Shown one piece after another: positions 7,556 through 16,956 of a stretch of DNA of 64,000 nt. Position numbers and translations under genes: made by a program. The notes beneath the pieces are model-generated. The model saw only the letters and a list, made by a program, of their open reading frames with translations, did no database searches and was not told where the DNA came from. Each line of letters opens with the position of its first letter. The stretch's first letter is position 1. This DNA comes from Roseobacter fucihabitans. Lineage in GTDB: Bacteria; Pseudomonadota; Alphaproteobacteria; Rhodobacterales; Rhodobacteraceae. The stretch covers positions 898,501-962,500 of the forward strand of contig NZ_CP143423.1 in the NCBI RefSeq assembly GCF_014337925.2, written 5' to 3'.

Positions 7556-8431
7556 ATGAGAAATCTCGATATCACGACGTTGCGCTCCTTTGTTGCTGTT
7601 GCGGATTCGGGCGGTGTGACACGGGCCGCCGGTTTTCTGCATCTGACGCAATCAGCCGTTTCGATGCAGCTGAAGCGTCTAGAGGAGTTGCTGGGTCTGG
7701 CATTGCTGGATCGATCCGGTCGTACCATCGCCTTGACCGCCTCGGGCGAACAACTTCTGGTTTACGCGCGACGTATGGTTGCGCTCAACGATGAGGTTAT
7801 TGGCCGTCTCACGGATCAGGCCTATGAGGGGGAGATCGTTCTCGGGGTGCCTCACGACATTGTGTACCCTGCAATTCCGCAGGTTCTAAAGCAGTTTCAC
7901 GCCGCATTTCCGCGCGTCAAAGTACAGTTGGTGTCATCTTATACACGCGCCTTGAAGGAGAAATTCGGACGGGGCGAGTGTGACCTGATCCTGACCACGG
8001 AAACGAGCGTTGATCCCGGTGCACAAACGCTGTGCCATAAGCCTCTGCGCTGGATTGGTGCGCCGGGTGGGGCGGCGTGGCGTCAGAAACCGCTCAAACT
8101 TGCCTTTGGTCGTCTGTGTACTTTCCGACCGCGCGTGATTGAGGCGCTTGATGCGGCCAATATTGCCTGGGATGTCATTGTCGAAACCGAAAGCGACCGG
8201 ACCATCGAGGCGACCGTCAGTGCAGATCTTGCGGTTCATACGATGATTGAGGGCACTGAACCGCCGCATCTGGAAAGGATCGAGCACGCTGGCGCGCTTC
8301 CAGATCTGGCAATGCAAATGATCAACCTCTATGGCGCACAAACGAAAAAGGGGGTCGTGCATGATACCCTGGCCGATTTTCTGCGCAGGTCTTTTTCAAG
8401 CATGGAAACAGCTCGATTGCGGGCAGGATAA
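7556..8431 (+). CDS. LysR-family transcriptional regulator
   Basis: About 291 residues. The N-terminal winged helix-turn-helix is clear (DITTLRSFVAVADSGGVTRAAGFLHLTQSAVSMQLKRLEELLG), followed by a periplasmic-binding-protein-like effector domain from about residue 90. The ATG at 7556 gives the normal LysR N-terminus. LysR proteins commonly control a divergent neighbour, here the DUF1127 gene, and themselves. The effector-domain sequence does not reveal the ligand. Confidence 0.92.
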   Translation: MRNLDITTLRSFVAVADSGGVTRAAGFLHLTQSAVSMQLKRLEELLGLALLDRSGRTIALTASGEQLLVYARRMVALNDEVIGRLTDQAYEGEIVLGVPHDIVYPAIPQVLKQFHAAFPRVKVQLVSSYTRALKEKFGRGECDLILTTETSVDPGAQTLCHKPLRWIGAPGGAAWRQKPLKLAFGRLCTFRPRVIEALDAANIAWDVIVETESDRTIEATVSADLAVHTMIEGTEPPHLERIEHAGALPDLAMQMINLYGAQTKKGVVHDTLADFLRRSFSSMETARLRAG

Positions 8432-8916
8432 AGCGCTTGAAACTGTCATGATGAGTCGGGGTATTTTGCGTCATTTTCGGGTGCGAGTGGCAAGTATCCG
8501 CCAATATTCTGCAAATAGGGTCAAAATCCGCCGATGGCTGAATTTGGGCTCTCGCGGTGTGTATTTCTCGAATTTTGGCGGTGTCTTGTAACCGGTGCCA
8601 GCTGCTGCATAAGCTCAAAATCAACCTAAAGTGGTATATTTTTCTCAAATTTTTAGCAATTAGTAAAATTTTAGACGGTAAGAATTCATAGGCTGTCATC
8701 TTGGTAAAGGCGCTGAAATCCTTGAATAAGCTGCCATCGTTTTGCCGCTTTGAACATAACTCTTATAGGATGGGCACGCGTTTGTTATTGATCGAAACCC
8801 GAATTTCACTATTGTTTGGCATCATAAGATTAATTTGTGATCGCGGCTAGGTTGTGGCACTCATTGGGCCTTTCGATAGGTCATTTTTTGACAAGGTAAG
8901 CGTAAGGAATATTAGG
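8432..8916. other. Non-coding stretch upstream of the XRE regulator
   Basis: About 480 bp, more AT-rich than its surroundings, with several oligo-T and oligo-A tracts (8635-8680). No coding frame, RNA gene or clear terminator is supported. It must hold the promoter of the downstream regulator gene. Confidence 0.5.
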
Positions 8917-9288
8917 ATGGTACATGTCGTGGATGTTCATGTGGGCAAGCGTATTCGGCAGCGCCGCTGGTTAGTTGGTATGACGCAACAAAAGCTGGCG
9001 GAATGTGTCGGCATAAAGTTTCAGCAAATACAGAAGTATGAAACAGGCGCCAACCGCGTAAGTGCCTCCAGGCTTTGGGACATTGCCGATGCGCTTGAGG
9101 TTGACGTTGCCTTTTTCTTCGAAGGGCTCAAGACCGACGAGGCGTGTAACACCACCGCCGATTCCATCCCGGCCGATATGATGGGCGACAAGGAAGCCAT
9201 GGATTTGGTGCGCTCCTATTACGCCATCCCCGAAAACCAACGTCGCCGCCTTTTCGAACTGGCACGGGTTCTGAGCGACGTCGCCTGA
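8917..9288 (+). CDS. XRE-family helix-turn-helix regulator
   Basis: A 123-residue protein with an N-terminal Cro/C1-type HTH (about residues 10-65: VGKRIRQRRWLVGMTQQKLAECVGIKFQQIQKYETGANRVSASRLWDIADAL) and a helical C-terminal tail (AMDLVRSYYAIPENQRRRLFELARVL). This type is common in Rhodobacterales as a stand-alone regulator. The ATG at 8917 is preferred because an AAGGA lies upstream and the HTH then starts at the usual position. Its targets are unknown; the next gene in the same direction is a HisN-like phosphatase 98 bp away. Confidence 0.88.
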   Translation: MVHVVDVHVGKRIRQRRWLVGMTQQKLAECVGIKFQQIQKYETGANRVSASRLWDIADALEVDVAFFFEGLKTDEACNTTADSIPADMMGDKEAMDLVRSYYAIPENQRRRLFELARVLSDVA

Positions 9289-9386
9289 GTGCTTTCATCT
9301 CGCCGCCACCCGTAACAAGGCTCGAGCCTTGTGGGTTTCGGGGCATAAGACTTGCCAATTTCCTGTACTGCTGGCACGAGTGGCGG

Positions 9387-10205
9387 ATGAACGATTTGAA
9401 CCGTGAAACCGCCGGCGTGATCGCTGATATTGATGCCACGGCGCAGCGTATGGCGGATGCGGCGCGCCAGGCTATTCTGCCTTATTTCCGGGTTATGAAC
9501 CTGCATCAGGACAACAAACTGGAGCATGGCTATGATCCGGTAACGCAGGCCGACCGCGCGGCGGAGCAGGCCATGCGCGACATCCTAGCGGCCGAACGCT
9601 CAGCGGATGCTATTCTGGGCGAAGAGTTCGGCACCAAATCCGGGACCAGTGGATTGACCTGGGTGCTGGATCCGATTGACGGCACAAGAGGGTTTGTCAG
9701 CGGCACGCCGACTTGGGGCGTTTTGATCGCGGTTTCTGATCGCCAGGGTCCATTTTACGGCTTGATTGATCAGCCCTATATCACAGAACGGTTTATCGGT
9801 GCTGCGGGACGGGCCGCGATGACTAGCGCCGCAGGCACGCATCCAATAAACACGCGAAGCACGCCCGCGCTGAGCGAGGCCGTCATTTTCACAACCTTCC
9901 CGGAAGTCGGCACGCCCCAGGAAGGGGCGGCGTTTCGCGCGGTCGCACAACAATGCAAACTGACGCGATATGGAATGGATTGTTATGCCTACGCCCTCTT
10001 GGCCGCCGGTCAGATCGACCTTGTGGTTGAGGCCGGTCTGCAAGCCTATGACATTCAGGCCCCGATCGCGCTTGTTCAGGCAGCGGGCGGTATTGTGACC
10101 GACTGGGACGGCGGTCCGGCCCATGAGGGCGGGCGGGCGCTGGCGGCGGCCAACGTCGATATTCATGCTCAGGCGCTCGATCTGTTGCGGGGTACACCAA
10201 AATGA
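9387..10205 (+). CDS. hisN: Histidinol-phosphatase, inositol monophosphatase superfamily (HisN-like)
   Basis: A 272-residue member of the IMPase fold. The metal-binding motifs are present: GEEFG at about 78, WVLDPIDGTRGFVSG at about 91-105, and YDIQAPIALVQAAGG at about 219-233. In alphaproteobacteria and actinobacteria HisN removes phosphate from histidinol-phosphate, the penultimate step of histidine synthesis. The FVSG after the DGT motif fits HisN rather than SuhB, but other sugar or inositol phosphatases remain possible. Its last codons overlap the following deaminase start by four bases (ATGA), indicating coupled translation. Confidence 0.8.
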   Translation: MNDLNRETAGVIADIDATAQRMADAARQAILPYFRVMNLHQDNKLEHGYDPVTQADRAAEQAMRDILAAERSADAILGEEFGTKSGTSGLTWVLDPIDGTRGFVSGTPTWGVLIAVSDRQGPFYGLIDQPYITERFIGAAGRAAMTSAAGTHPINTRSTPALSEAVIFTTFPEVGTPQEGAAFRAVAQQCKLTRYGMDCYAYALLAAGQIDLVVEAGLQAYDIQAPIALVQAAGGIVTDWDGGPAHEGGRALAAANVDIHAQALDLLRGTPK

Positions 10206-11542
10206 CATCGCTTTTGTTACGTGGCGCGGCGCAGGTCCTGACAATGGACGATGAGCGGCGCGAATTGAGCGGGGCGGATATCCGGATCGAAAACGGTATC
10301 ATCGCCGAGGTCGGCATGGGCCTTGAGCACGATGGGCGCGTGATCGACGTGCGCGGCTGCATTGTCACCCCGGGCCTCGTGAACACGCATCATCACCTTT
10401 ATCAATCGCTGACGCGCGCGGTGCCGGGCGGGCAGGACGCCTTGCTTTTTGGCTGGCTGCAAACGCTTTATCCGATCTGGGCGCGCTTCACGCCGGATCA
10501 TATGTTTACCTCGGCGCAGGTCGGTCTGGCGGAACTGGCGCTCTCGGGCTGCACCTTGAGCAGTGATCACCTCTATCTTTATCCCAATGGCGCACGTCTC
10601 GAAGACACGATCCACGCCGCTGCCGAGATCGGCATCCGGTTTCAACCCACACGCGGTGCCATGAGCATCGGCGTTTCCAAGGGCGGCCTGCCACCGGACG
10701 CATTGGTGGAGTCAGAAGCAGCGATTCTGCAAGATTGCATCCGTGTCATCGACGCCTTTCATGATGCCAGTCCCGGCTCGATGTGCCGCGTCGGTGTCGC
10801 GCCCTGCTCGCCTTTTTCGGTCAGCCGGGATCTGATGCGCGAGGCCGCTCTGCTGGCGCGCGACAAGGGCGTGATGATGCACACCCATCTGGCGGAGAAT
10901 GACGAAGACATCGCCTATTCGCTGGAAAAATTCGGCTGCCGCCCGGGGCAATATGCGGAAGGTTTGGGCTGGGTCGGGCCGGATGTCTGGCACGCGCATT
11001 GCGTGAAACTCGACGCCGCCGAGATCGCGTTATTTGCGCAGACCGGCACCGGCGTTGCCCATTGCCCCTGCTCCAATTGCCGTCTGGGCAGTGGCATCGC
11101 CCCGATCAAGGCGATGCGTGCGGCGGGTGTCTCCGTTGGGCTGGGTGTGGATGGATCGGCCAGCAATGACGCGGGCAACCTCGTGGCCGAAGCGCGCCAG
11201 GCGATGTTGTTGCAACGTGTGGCGCAGGGGGCAGACGCGATGAGCGCGCGCATGGCACTCGAGATTGCCACGCGGGGCGGCGCGGATGTGCTGGGACGGC
11301 CCGAATGTGGCCGCATTGCGGTCGGGGCGCGGGCTGACATCGCGGTTTGGGACGTGTCGGGGATCGAAGCTGCGGGGAGTTGGGATCCGGCGGCGTTGCT
11401 GCTTGCCGGGCCGAGCACCGTGCGCGATCTGATCGTGGAGGGGCGCGAGATTGTGCGGGACGGGCAGATTGTGACGCTTGATATGGGCGCGCTGATTGCG
11501 CGCCAGAACCGGATGGCGCACGATCTGCGCGATGGGATGTAG
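10202..11542 (+). CDS. 8-oxoguanine deaminase-type amidohydrolase
   Basis: A 446-residue metal-dependent amidohydrolase of the TrzN/AtzB/8-oxoguanine deaminase group. Metal and catalytic motifs in order are NTHHHLYQSLTRA (61-73), GVAPCSPFSVS (199-209), HTHLAEND (224-231), WHAHCVKL (259-266) and GLGVDGSASND (313-323). The HHHLYQ and CPCSN patterns favour 8-oxoguanine deaminase, which turns 8-oxoguanine into urate and ammonia; a related N-heterocycle substrate is possible. The gene is convergent with guanine deaminase, suggesting a small purine-salvage set. Confidence 0.82.
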   Translation: MTSLLLRGAAQVLTMDDERRELSGADIRIENGIIAEVGMGLEHDGRVIDVRGCIVTPGLVNTHHHLYQSLTRAVPGGQDALLFGWLQTLYPIWARFTPDHMFTSAQVGLAELALSGCTLSSDHLYLYPNGARLEDTIHAAAEIGIRFQPTRGAMSIGVSKGGLPPDALVESEAAILQDCIRVIDAFHDASPGSMCRVGVAPCSPFSVSRDLMREAALLARDKGVMMHTHLAENDEDIAYSLEKFGCRPGQYAEGLGWVGPDVWHAHCVKLDAAEIALFAQTGTGVAHCPCSNCRLGSGIAPIKAMRAAGVSVGLGVDGSASNDAGNLVAEARQAMLLQRVAQGADAMSARMALEIATRGGADVLGRPECGRIAVGARADIAVWDVSGIEAAGSWDPAALLLAGPSTVRDLIVEGREIVRDGQIVTLDMGALIARQNRMAHDLRDGM

Positions 11543-11585
11543 GGGTTTGGGGCGGTTCTGGCCGCGCCCCTGTTGTAAACCCACC

Positions 11586-12881
11586 CTATGACCGGCGTCT
11601 GTTGCCCGCGATCCAGACATCTGCGATGGCGCGATCATCGCCCATCATAATCGTGGGAAAAACGGCTTCCCAGATCGTTTCGGCCTCGTGGCTGCGCTGT
11701 GCAATAGCGGGGGTTGAGGCGAGATCGAGGATGGTCAGATCGGCATCATACCCCGCCGCCAATGTTCCAAGATGGTCGTGAAGGTGCAGGCTGCGCGCCG
11801 AACCCGCCGTTGCCAGCCAAATGAGTTGCGCCGGGTGCAGGGCCGTGCCGCGCAACTGGGCGATCTCATAGGCGGCAGCCATGGTGCGCAGCATCGAAAA
11901 CGACGACCCGCCGCCGGTATCCGTGGCCAGCCCCAGGGGGATATGCCGCGCCGCCAACCCGGCCACATCCATCAATCCCGATCCAATGAAACTGTTGGAG
12001 GTCGGACAATGCACCAAAGCCGTACCGGTTTCCGCGATCCGGTCAATTTCGCGCGGTTCGAGATGGATGGCGTGACCGAACACCGCGCGCTCCCCGATCA
12101 GCCCATGGGCCTCATAGGTGTCCAGATAATCACGCGCCTGCGGGTAAAGCCTGCGCACCCAGTCGATTTCGGTCAATTGTTCGCTCAGATGCGTTTGCAT
12201 CAGGCATTCGGGATGCTCCGCCCAGAGTGCTCCAAGGGCGACGAGCTGCTCGGGCGTGGAGGTTGGCGAAAACCGGGGTGTGATCGCGTAATGCGCGCGT
12301 CCCTTGCCGTGCCAGCGTTCCAGCAGGGATTTACTGTCGTCATAGGCCGATTGCGCGGTATCACAAAGGTCTGCGGGCGCGTTGCGATCCATGCAGGTCT
12401 TGCCCGCCACAACCCGCATACCCCGCGCGGCGGCCTGCTCGAAAAACGCCTCGACACTGATGGGATGGATCGTGGCATAGGAACACATCGTCGTGGTGCC
12501 ATGATCCAGCGCCAGATCCAGATATCGCGCCGCGATTGCGCGGGCATAGGCGGGATCCTCAAAGCGCATTTCCTCGGGAAAGGTATAGCTGTTCAGCCAG
12601 TCGATCAGCTGCTTGCCCCAACTGGCGATCATCGCGGTTTGCGGGTAGTGCACATGCGCATCAACAAAGCCGGGACAGATCAGATGCGTGCCGTAATCGA
12701 CCACCCGCGCGGCTGGATGTTCCTCGCGCAGTGCCGCCGCCGACCCGACGCGCAGAATTTTGCGGTCGTCGATCAAAACGGCACCGGTGGCATTGACCGA
12801 CACCGCGTCTCCCCAAGGCAGGGTCATCGGGTTTGCATGAGCCTCAAAAGTTTGGCCCAGAAGAAGAGTTTGGTTGTTCAT
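11586..12881 (-). CDS. guaD: Guanine deaminase
   Basis: A 431-residue amidohydrolase converting guanine to xanthine and ammonia. Diagnostic GuaD motifs are present: GFVDAHVHYPQT (71-82), DHGTTTMCSYAT, FSPTSTPEQL, QTHLSEQLTEIDWV, VFGHAIHL, VHCPTSNSFIGSGLM, and the active-site ATDTGGGSSFSML near residue 320. Length is normal for the family. It faces the 8-oxoguanine deaminase gene across 43 bp, so the two are not one operon but act on neighbouring purine substrates. Confidence 0.93.
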   Translation of the reverse strand: MNNQTLLLGQTFEAHANPMTLPWGDAVSVNATGAVLIDDRKILRVGSAAALREEHPAARVVDYGTHLICPGFVDAHVHYPQTAMIASWGKQLIDWLNSYTFPEEMRFEDPAYARAIAARYLDLALDHGTTTMCSYATIHPISVEAFFEQAAARGMRVVAGKTCMDRNAPADLCDTAQSAYDDSKSLLERWHGKGRAHYAITPRFSPTSTPEQLVALGALWAEHPECLMQTHLSEQLTEIDWVRRLYPQARDYLDTYEAHGLIGERAVFGHAIHLEPREIDRIAETGTALVHCPTSNSFIGSGLMDVAGLAARHIPLGLATDTGGGSSFSMLRTMAAAYEIAQLRGTALHPAQLIWLATAGSARSLHLHDHLGTLAAGYDADLTILDLASTPAIAQRSHEAETIWEAVFPTIMMGDDRAIADVWIAGNRRRS

Positions 12882-12999
12882 GCCACTTCTTTAGGCGCTT
12901 TGCGAGGGGGCGGCAACGGGGGGTAACCAGCGCTCGCGCTGCCATTGTATCCCGTAAGGCGCCCCCTTATGGTCCGGCCTCAAGCAGGGAGGCGCGCAG

Positions 13000-14391
13000 A
13001 TGTCTGATCAGACAGCAGAGCTTGAGATGGAGACGGACGAGGATGCCTATCTCCTCGGCCCAAAGGCGATTTCGGCCATTCTCTATGCGGTCGATATTGA
13101 TGATGCGGCCAAGCTCACGGAGCTGATGGAACCGCTGCATGCGGCGGATATCGCGGATCTTCTGGAGCAGATCAACGCCTATGACCGGTCCCGTCTGATC
13201 CGGCTCTATGGGCGTGAATTTGACGGTGAAATCCTGTCAGAACTTGACGAATCCGTGCGCGAGGAAGTGATTGCGGTGCTGACGCCGCAGGTGCTGAGCC
13301 AGGCCGTGCGCGATATGGACAGCGATGATGTTGTCGATTTGGTCGAGGACCTGGAGGATCATCAGCAAAGCGCCATTCTGGACGCATTGGAAGATGCCGA
13401 CCGGCATGCGGTGCAACGCGCATTGGGGTATCCGGAATATTCCGCTGGCCGTCTGATGCAGCGCGAGGTCGTCATGGCCCCCGAACATTGGAGCGTCGGC
13501 GAGGCGATTGATCATCTGCGCGCCACGCCCGAAGATGAATTGCCCGATCAGTTCTACCACATCGTGATCGTGGATCCGCGCCTGCATCCGGTGGGCAACG
13601 TGACGCTGGGCAAGCTGATGCGCTCCAAGCGCGTCACGAAACTCTGTGATATTACGGAGGAAACCTTTCGCGTCATCCCGGCGGTGCAGGCCGAATCCGA
13701 TGTGGCCTATGCGTTCAATCAATATCACCTGATTTCCGCCCCCGTGGTGGATGAGGAAGGGCGTCTGATCGGGATCATCACCATTGATGATGCGATGGCG
13801 GTGATGGATGAGGAGCACGAAGAGGACATCCTGCGTCTGGCCGGTGTGGGCGAGGGGTCCCTGTCGGACCGGGTGATCGAAACCACCAAGCAACGCCTGC
13901 CCTGGCTCGCGGTCAATCTGGTCACGGCCATCGCCGCGAGCCTTGTCATTGCGCAATTCGAAGTGGCGCTTGCCCAGATCGTCGCACTCGCTGTCTTGAT
14001 GCCGATTGTCGCGTCCATGGGCGGGAATGCGGGCACGCAATCGCTGACCGTGGCGGTGCGCGCGATTGCCACCAAGGACCTGACCGGCGCAAACGTCTGG
14101 CGGGTCATCCGGCGCGAGGTCCTGGTGGGGTTGGTAAACGGCGTGATATTCGCCGCGATCATGGGGATTGTCGGCGTCATCTGGTTTGGCTCGCCGGCGC
14201 TGGGCTATGTCATCGCGGCGGCTATGGTCATCAACCTTGTCGTTGCCGGGTTGGCTGGAACGGCGATTCCCGTCATTCTGGAACGGGTCGGGGTGGACCC
14301 GGCCCTGGCCTCCGGGGCCTTTGTGACGACCGTGACGGATGTGGTTGGTTTTTTCGCCTTTCTGGGTCTTGCGGCTCTGGTGCTGCTATGA
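13000..14391 (+). CDS. mgtE: Magnesium transporter MgtE
   Basis: A 463-residue MgtE with the full family layout: an N-terminal helical domain (about 25-130), two CBS domains (about 135-260), a plug helix, and five membrane helices (about 290-463). The pore signature PIVASMGGNAGTQSL is at about 335, and GAFVTTVTDVVGF near the C-terminus holds the pore Asp. The CBS domains sense intracellular Mg2+ and close the channel. The folate cyclo-ligase start overlaps its stop by four bases. Confidence 0.96.
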   Translation: MSDQTAELEMETDEDAYLLGPKAISAILYAVDIDDAAKLTELMEPLHAADIADLLEQINAYDRSRLIRLYGREFDGEILSELDESVREEVIAVLTPQVLSQAVRDMDSDDVVDLVEDLEDHQQSAILDALEDADRHAVQRALGYPEYSAGRLMQREVVMAPEHWSVGEAIDHLRATPEDELPDQFYHIVIVDPRLHPVGNVTLGKLMRSKRVTKLCDITEETFRVIPAVQAESDVAYAFNQYHLISAPVVDEEGRLIGIITIDDAMAVMDEEHEEDILRLAGVGEGSLSDRVIETTKQRLPWLAVNLVTAIAASLVIAQFEVALAQIVALAVLMPIVASMGGNAGTQSLTVAVRAIATKDLTGANVWRVIRREVLVGLVNGVIFAAIMGIVGVIWFGSPALGYVIAAAMVINLVVAGLAGTAIPVILERVGVDPALASGAFVTTVTDVVGFFAFLGLAALVLL

Positions 14392-14960
14392 GCGATCTGG
14401 CGAAGATCAAGGCCGCAGCGCGCAAGGCAGGTTTCGCACGCCGCGCGCTGGCCCATGCCAATGACCCGGGCACCGGTGCGGGGCTTTTATCGGGGCTTTT
14501 GGCGGGCCATCGCGGGGTGGCGCTGTCGGGGTATATGCCCATCCGCACCGAAATCGACCCGGTCCCGGCGATGGCCGAGGCTGCCGCCTATGGGCCGGTT
14601 GGCATTCCGGTGATCATGGGCGCGGGCAAGCCGCTTAAATTCGCACATTGGGAGCCCGACATGCCGCTGGTGGCCGGGCCATTCGGCGCGCGTATTCCCG
14701 AAAATCCGACGTTTTTCGAGCCGGAAATCCTGATTGTACCGCTGGTCGCCTTTGATGCGCAGGGCGGGCGTCTGGGCTATAGCGGCGGGTTCTATGACCG
14801 CACGCTGGAGCGTTTGCGCGCCGCGCGCGCCACATTGGCGGTTGGCTTTGCTTACGCTGGGCAAGAAGCCGATCGCCTGCCGCTTGAAGTGACGGACCAG
14901 ACACTGGATTTTCTGGTGACCGAAAATGAAGTGATGGACCTGCGCGGTGGCAGCACATGA
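14388..14960 (+). CDS. 5-formyltetrahydrofolate cyclo-ligase
   Basis: A 190-residue enzyme that uses ATP to convert 5-formyl-THF to 5,10-methenyl-THF. An N-terminal basic helix (KAAARKAGFARRAL) is followed by the substrate-binding region SGYMPIRTEIDP and the signature LGYSGGFYDRTLERL near residue 128, which binds ATP phosphate. The start is an ATGA overlap with mgtE, so translation is probably coupled. A terminator-like hairpin follows 33 bp after the stop. Confidence 0.93.
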   Translation: MSDLAKIKAAARKAGFARRALAHANDPGTGAGLLSGLLAGHRGVALSGYMPIRTEIDPVPAMAEAAAYGPVGIPVIMGAGKPLKFAHWEPDMPLVAGPFGARIPENPTFFEPEILIVPLVAFDAQGGRLGYSGGFYDRTLERLRAARATLAVGFAYAGQEADRLPLEVTDQTLDFLVTENEVMDLRGGST

Positions 14961-14993
14961 GGGCGAATGCCTCAATCCAAAAAGACCGCATCA

Positions 14994-15019
14994 GCCGCTG
15001 CGCCAAAAGCGGCGTTTTT
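14994..15019 (+). terminator. Intrinsic terminator after the cyclo-ligase gene
   Basis: GCCGCT (14994-14999) pairs with AGCGGC (15008-15013) over an 8-nt loop, then G and five T. It ends the mgtE-cyclo-ligase operon. Confidence 0.7.
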
Positions 15020-15129
15020 CTGCGCGCACAGCCCTTAGGGCAAAAATACGCCCCGCATCATGCCCAGATACAACAATTATATGTGACACGCCTCTTGCTC
15101 TGAGCGCCGCTGCGCCCTAGGCATCTGGC

Positions 15130-15942
15130 ATGAAAATCTTGTTTCTTGGCGATGTCATGGGGCGGGCCGGACGGCGCGCGATTACGGAAAACCTGCCCCG
15201 GTTGCGGGCCGAGTGGAAGCTGGATTTCATCGTCGTGAACGGTGAAAATGCGACCTCCGGCATCGGTCTTTCCGCAGCACATGCCAAAACGCTGCTGGAT
15301 GTGGGTGTGGATTGTCTGACGCTGGGCGATCATGCCTTTGATCAAAAGGACATGCTGCGTTTCATCGAGCAGGAACCGCGCATCATCCGCCCGCTGAACT
15401 TCTCAAAAACCGCACCGGGCAAGGGCGCGCGCCTGTTCACCGCCAAAAACGGGCGCAAGGTTCTGGTGGTTCAGGTCCTGGGGCAAGTCTTCATGAAACG
15501 CCCCTTTGACGATCCGTTTTCCGCCATCGAACCGGTGCTGAAAACCCATCCACTTGGCGGCATGGCGCAGGCCGTGATTGTGGATATGCATTGCGAAGCG
15601 ACCTCCGAAAAAATGGCCATGGGGCATTTTTGTGATGGCCGCGCGAGCCTTGTTGTCGGCACACATACCCATGTGCCCACGGCGGATGCGATGGTTCTGC
15701 CCGGCGGGACGGGGTATCTGACGGATGCGGGCATGTGTGGCGATTACAATTCGGTCATCGGCATGGATAAGGGCGAACCTTTACGCCGCTTCATCACCGG
15801 CATGCCGCGCGACCGCTTTACGCCCGCCAATGGCACGGCCACGCTCTCCGGCGTCTACGTTGAAACCGATGATCGCACGGGCCGTGCAACCCGCATTGCG
15901 ATGGTGCGTGACGGGGGGCTGTTGCAGGGCGCGACCCCTTGA
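15130..15942 (+). CDS. YmdB-like metallophosphoesterase (TIGR00282 family)
   Basis: A 270-residue single-domain calcineurin-like phosphoesterase. Metal ligands are visible in MKILFLGDVMGRAGRR (N-terminus), VVNGENATSGIG, TLGDHAFDQK, VDMHCEATSEK and VVGTHTHVPTAD. Bacillus YmdB, the best-known relative, hydrolyses 2',3'-cyclic nucleotides; the substrate here is not established. The family is conserved downstream of or near folate and RNA-metabolism genes in many bacteria. The DMT-exporter frame overlaps its stop. Confidence 0.9.
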   Translation: MKILFLGDVMGRAGRRAITENLPRLRAEWKLDFIVVNGENATSGIGLSAAHAKTLLDVGVDCLTLGDHAFDQKDMLRFIEQEPRIIRPLNFSKTAPGKGARLFTAKNGRKVLVVQVLGQVFMKRPFDDPFSAIEPVLKTHPLGGMAQAVIVDMHCEATSEKMAMGHFCDGRASLVVGTHTHVPTADAMVLPGGTGYLTDAGMCGDYNSVIGMDKGEPLRRFITGMPRDRFTPANGTATLSGVYVETDDRTGRATRIAMVRDGGLLQGATP

Positions 15943-16017
15943 GCGCGCCGGACGGGCGCGACACCTTGAGCCCACCGGACCCGCGCAAAGCCTCAAGCGC
16001 GCTGACCCGGCGCGATG
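15937..16017 (+). repeat. Three tandem 27-bp imperfect repeats at a gene junction
   Basis: Units at 15937-15963, 15964-15990 and 15991-16017 share CCTTGAGC..., ...CCGGACC... and ...GCGC... positions. The first unit spans the stop codon of the phosphoesterase gene. Translated in the exporter frame they give three 9-residue units, LSAPDGRDT, LSPPDPRKA and SSALTRRDA. Confidence 0.6.
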
Positions 16018-16904
16018 CCATGATCTGTAGCGCTGTGCTGATCGTCATGGGGGCGGGCTGGGGCATGACGCAACCTTTGGGTAAAATCGCGGTCTCCTCC
16101 GGCTACAAGCATTTCGGCCTGATCTTCTGGCAGTTGTTCATCGGGGCGGCGTTGATGGCGCTGATTTGTGCTTTGCGCGGGACGCGCTTACCTCGGGAGC
16201 GCAAACAACGTGCCATATGTCTGATGGTGGCCATCATCGGGACAATCATCCCCAACACCACCTCCTATCAGTCGATTGTGCATCTCCCTGCGGGCATCGC
16301 GTCCATCCTGCTCTCGATGGTGCCGATGTGGGCTTTTGCGATTGCGCTGGCGATGGGCTTGGATCGGTTTTCAGGACGCAGGGCTTTGGGTCTTTTGCTG
16401 GGTCTCTGCGGTGTGTTCCTGATCGCGGTGCCGGGCGCGTCCCTGCTCGATATCGCGGTATTCTGGGTGCTGATCAGCCTCATCAGCGGGCTGTGTTACG
16501 GGCTTGAGGGCAATCTGGTGGCCCGGTTCGGGACCGCCGGTATGGACCCGTTTCAGGTGCTTTATGGCGCGTCGCTCATCGGGACAGTGATTATGGCACC
16601 GGTGGCGGTCGCCTCCGGGCAATGGATCCCGATTGAGGCCGCCGCGACCCTTGAAGGGCAGGCGCTTATTCTGGCCTCCTTGATCCACGTGATGGTTTAC
16701 GCGGGCTATGTCTGGATGGTGGGGCGTGCGGGGGCGGTCTTTGCGGTGCAGGTCAGCTATCTGGTCACGGGGTTCGGTGTGCTCTGGGCTAAACTGATCC
16801 TGGATGAAGCCTATTCGGGCGGTATTTGGATGGCGCTGCTGTTGATGTTTGCTGGCATGTATCTGGTGCAGCCGCGCCCTAAGGCTGTGCTTGCCCCCGG
16901 TTGA
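15939..16904 (+). CDS. DMT-superfamily (EamA) transporter
   Basis: Ten predicted membrane segments in two EamA halves (first MICSAVLIVMGAGWGMTQPLG, second VFWVLISLISGLCYGLEG) mark a drug/metabolite exporter in the inner membrane. Two starts are possible. A TTG at 15939 overlaps the upstream stop (TTGA) and adds 27 soluble residues encoded by the tandem repeat. The ATG at 16020 places the start directly at the first membrane helix. I give the longer form because of the overlap, but the shorter one is equally likely. The substrate is unknown. Confidence 0.8.
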   Translation: MSAPDGRDTLSPPDPRKASSALTRRDAMICSAVLIVMGAGWGMTQPLGKIAVSSGYKHFGLIFWQLFIGAALMALICALRGTRLPRERKQRAICLMVAIIGTIIPNTTSYQSIVHLPAGIASILLSMVPMWAFAIALAMGLDRFSGRRALGLLLGLCGVFLIAVPGASLLDIAVFWVLISLISGLCYGLEGNLVARFGTAGMDPFQVLYGASLIGTVIMAPVAVASGQWIPIEAAATLEGQALILASLIHVMVYAGYVWMVGRAGAVFAVQVSYLVTGFGVLWAKLILDEAYSGGIWMALLLMFAGMYLVQPRPKAVLAPG

Positions 16905-16956
16905 GCAATCAGCGACACTGCCTTTCGATCAGACATCAAGCACAGGGTGCACCCCA

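Noticed and set aside
8432-8916. Small gene in the gap before the XRE regulator
   Set aside because: Frames are short, AT-rich and without ribosome-binding sites.
11772-12926. A 384-codon plus-strand frame opposite guaD
   Set aside because: Antisense to an intact guanine deaminase with all catalytic motifs.
12882-12999. Mg2+ riboswitch upstream of mgtE
   Set aside because: The gap is only 118 bp and I see no M-box or other known riboswitch core.
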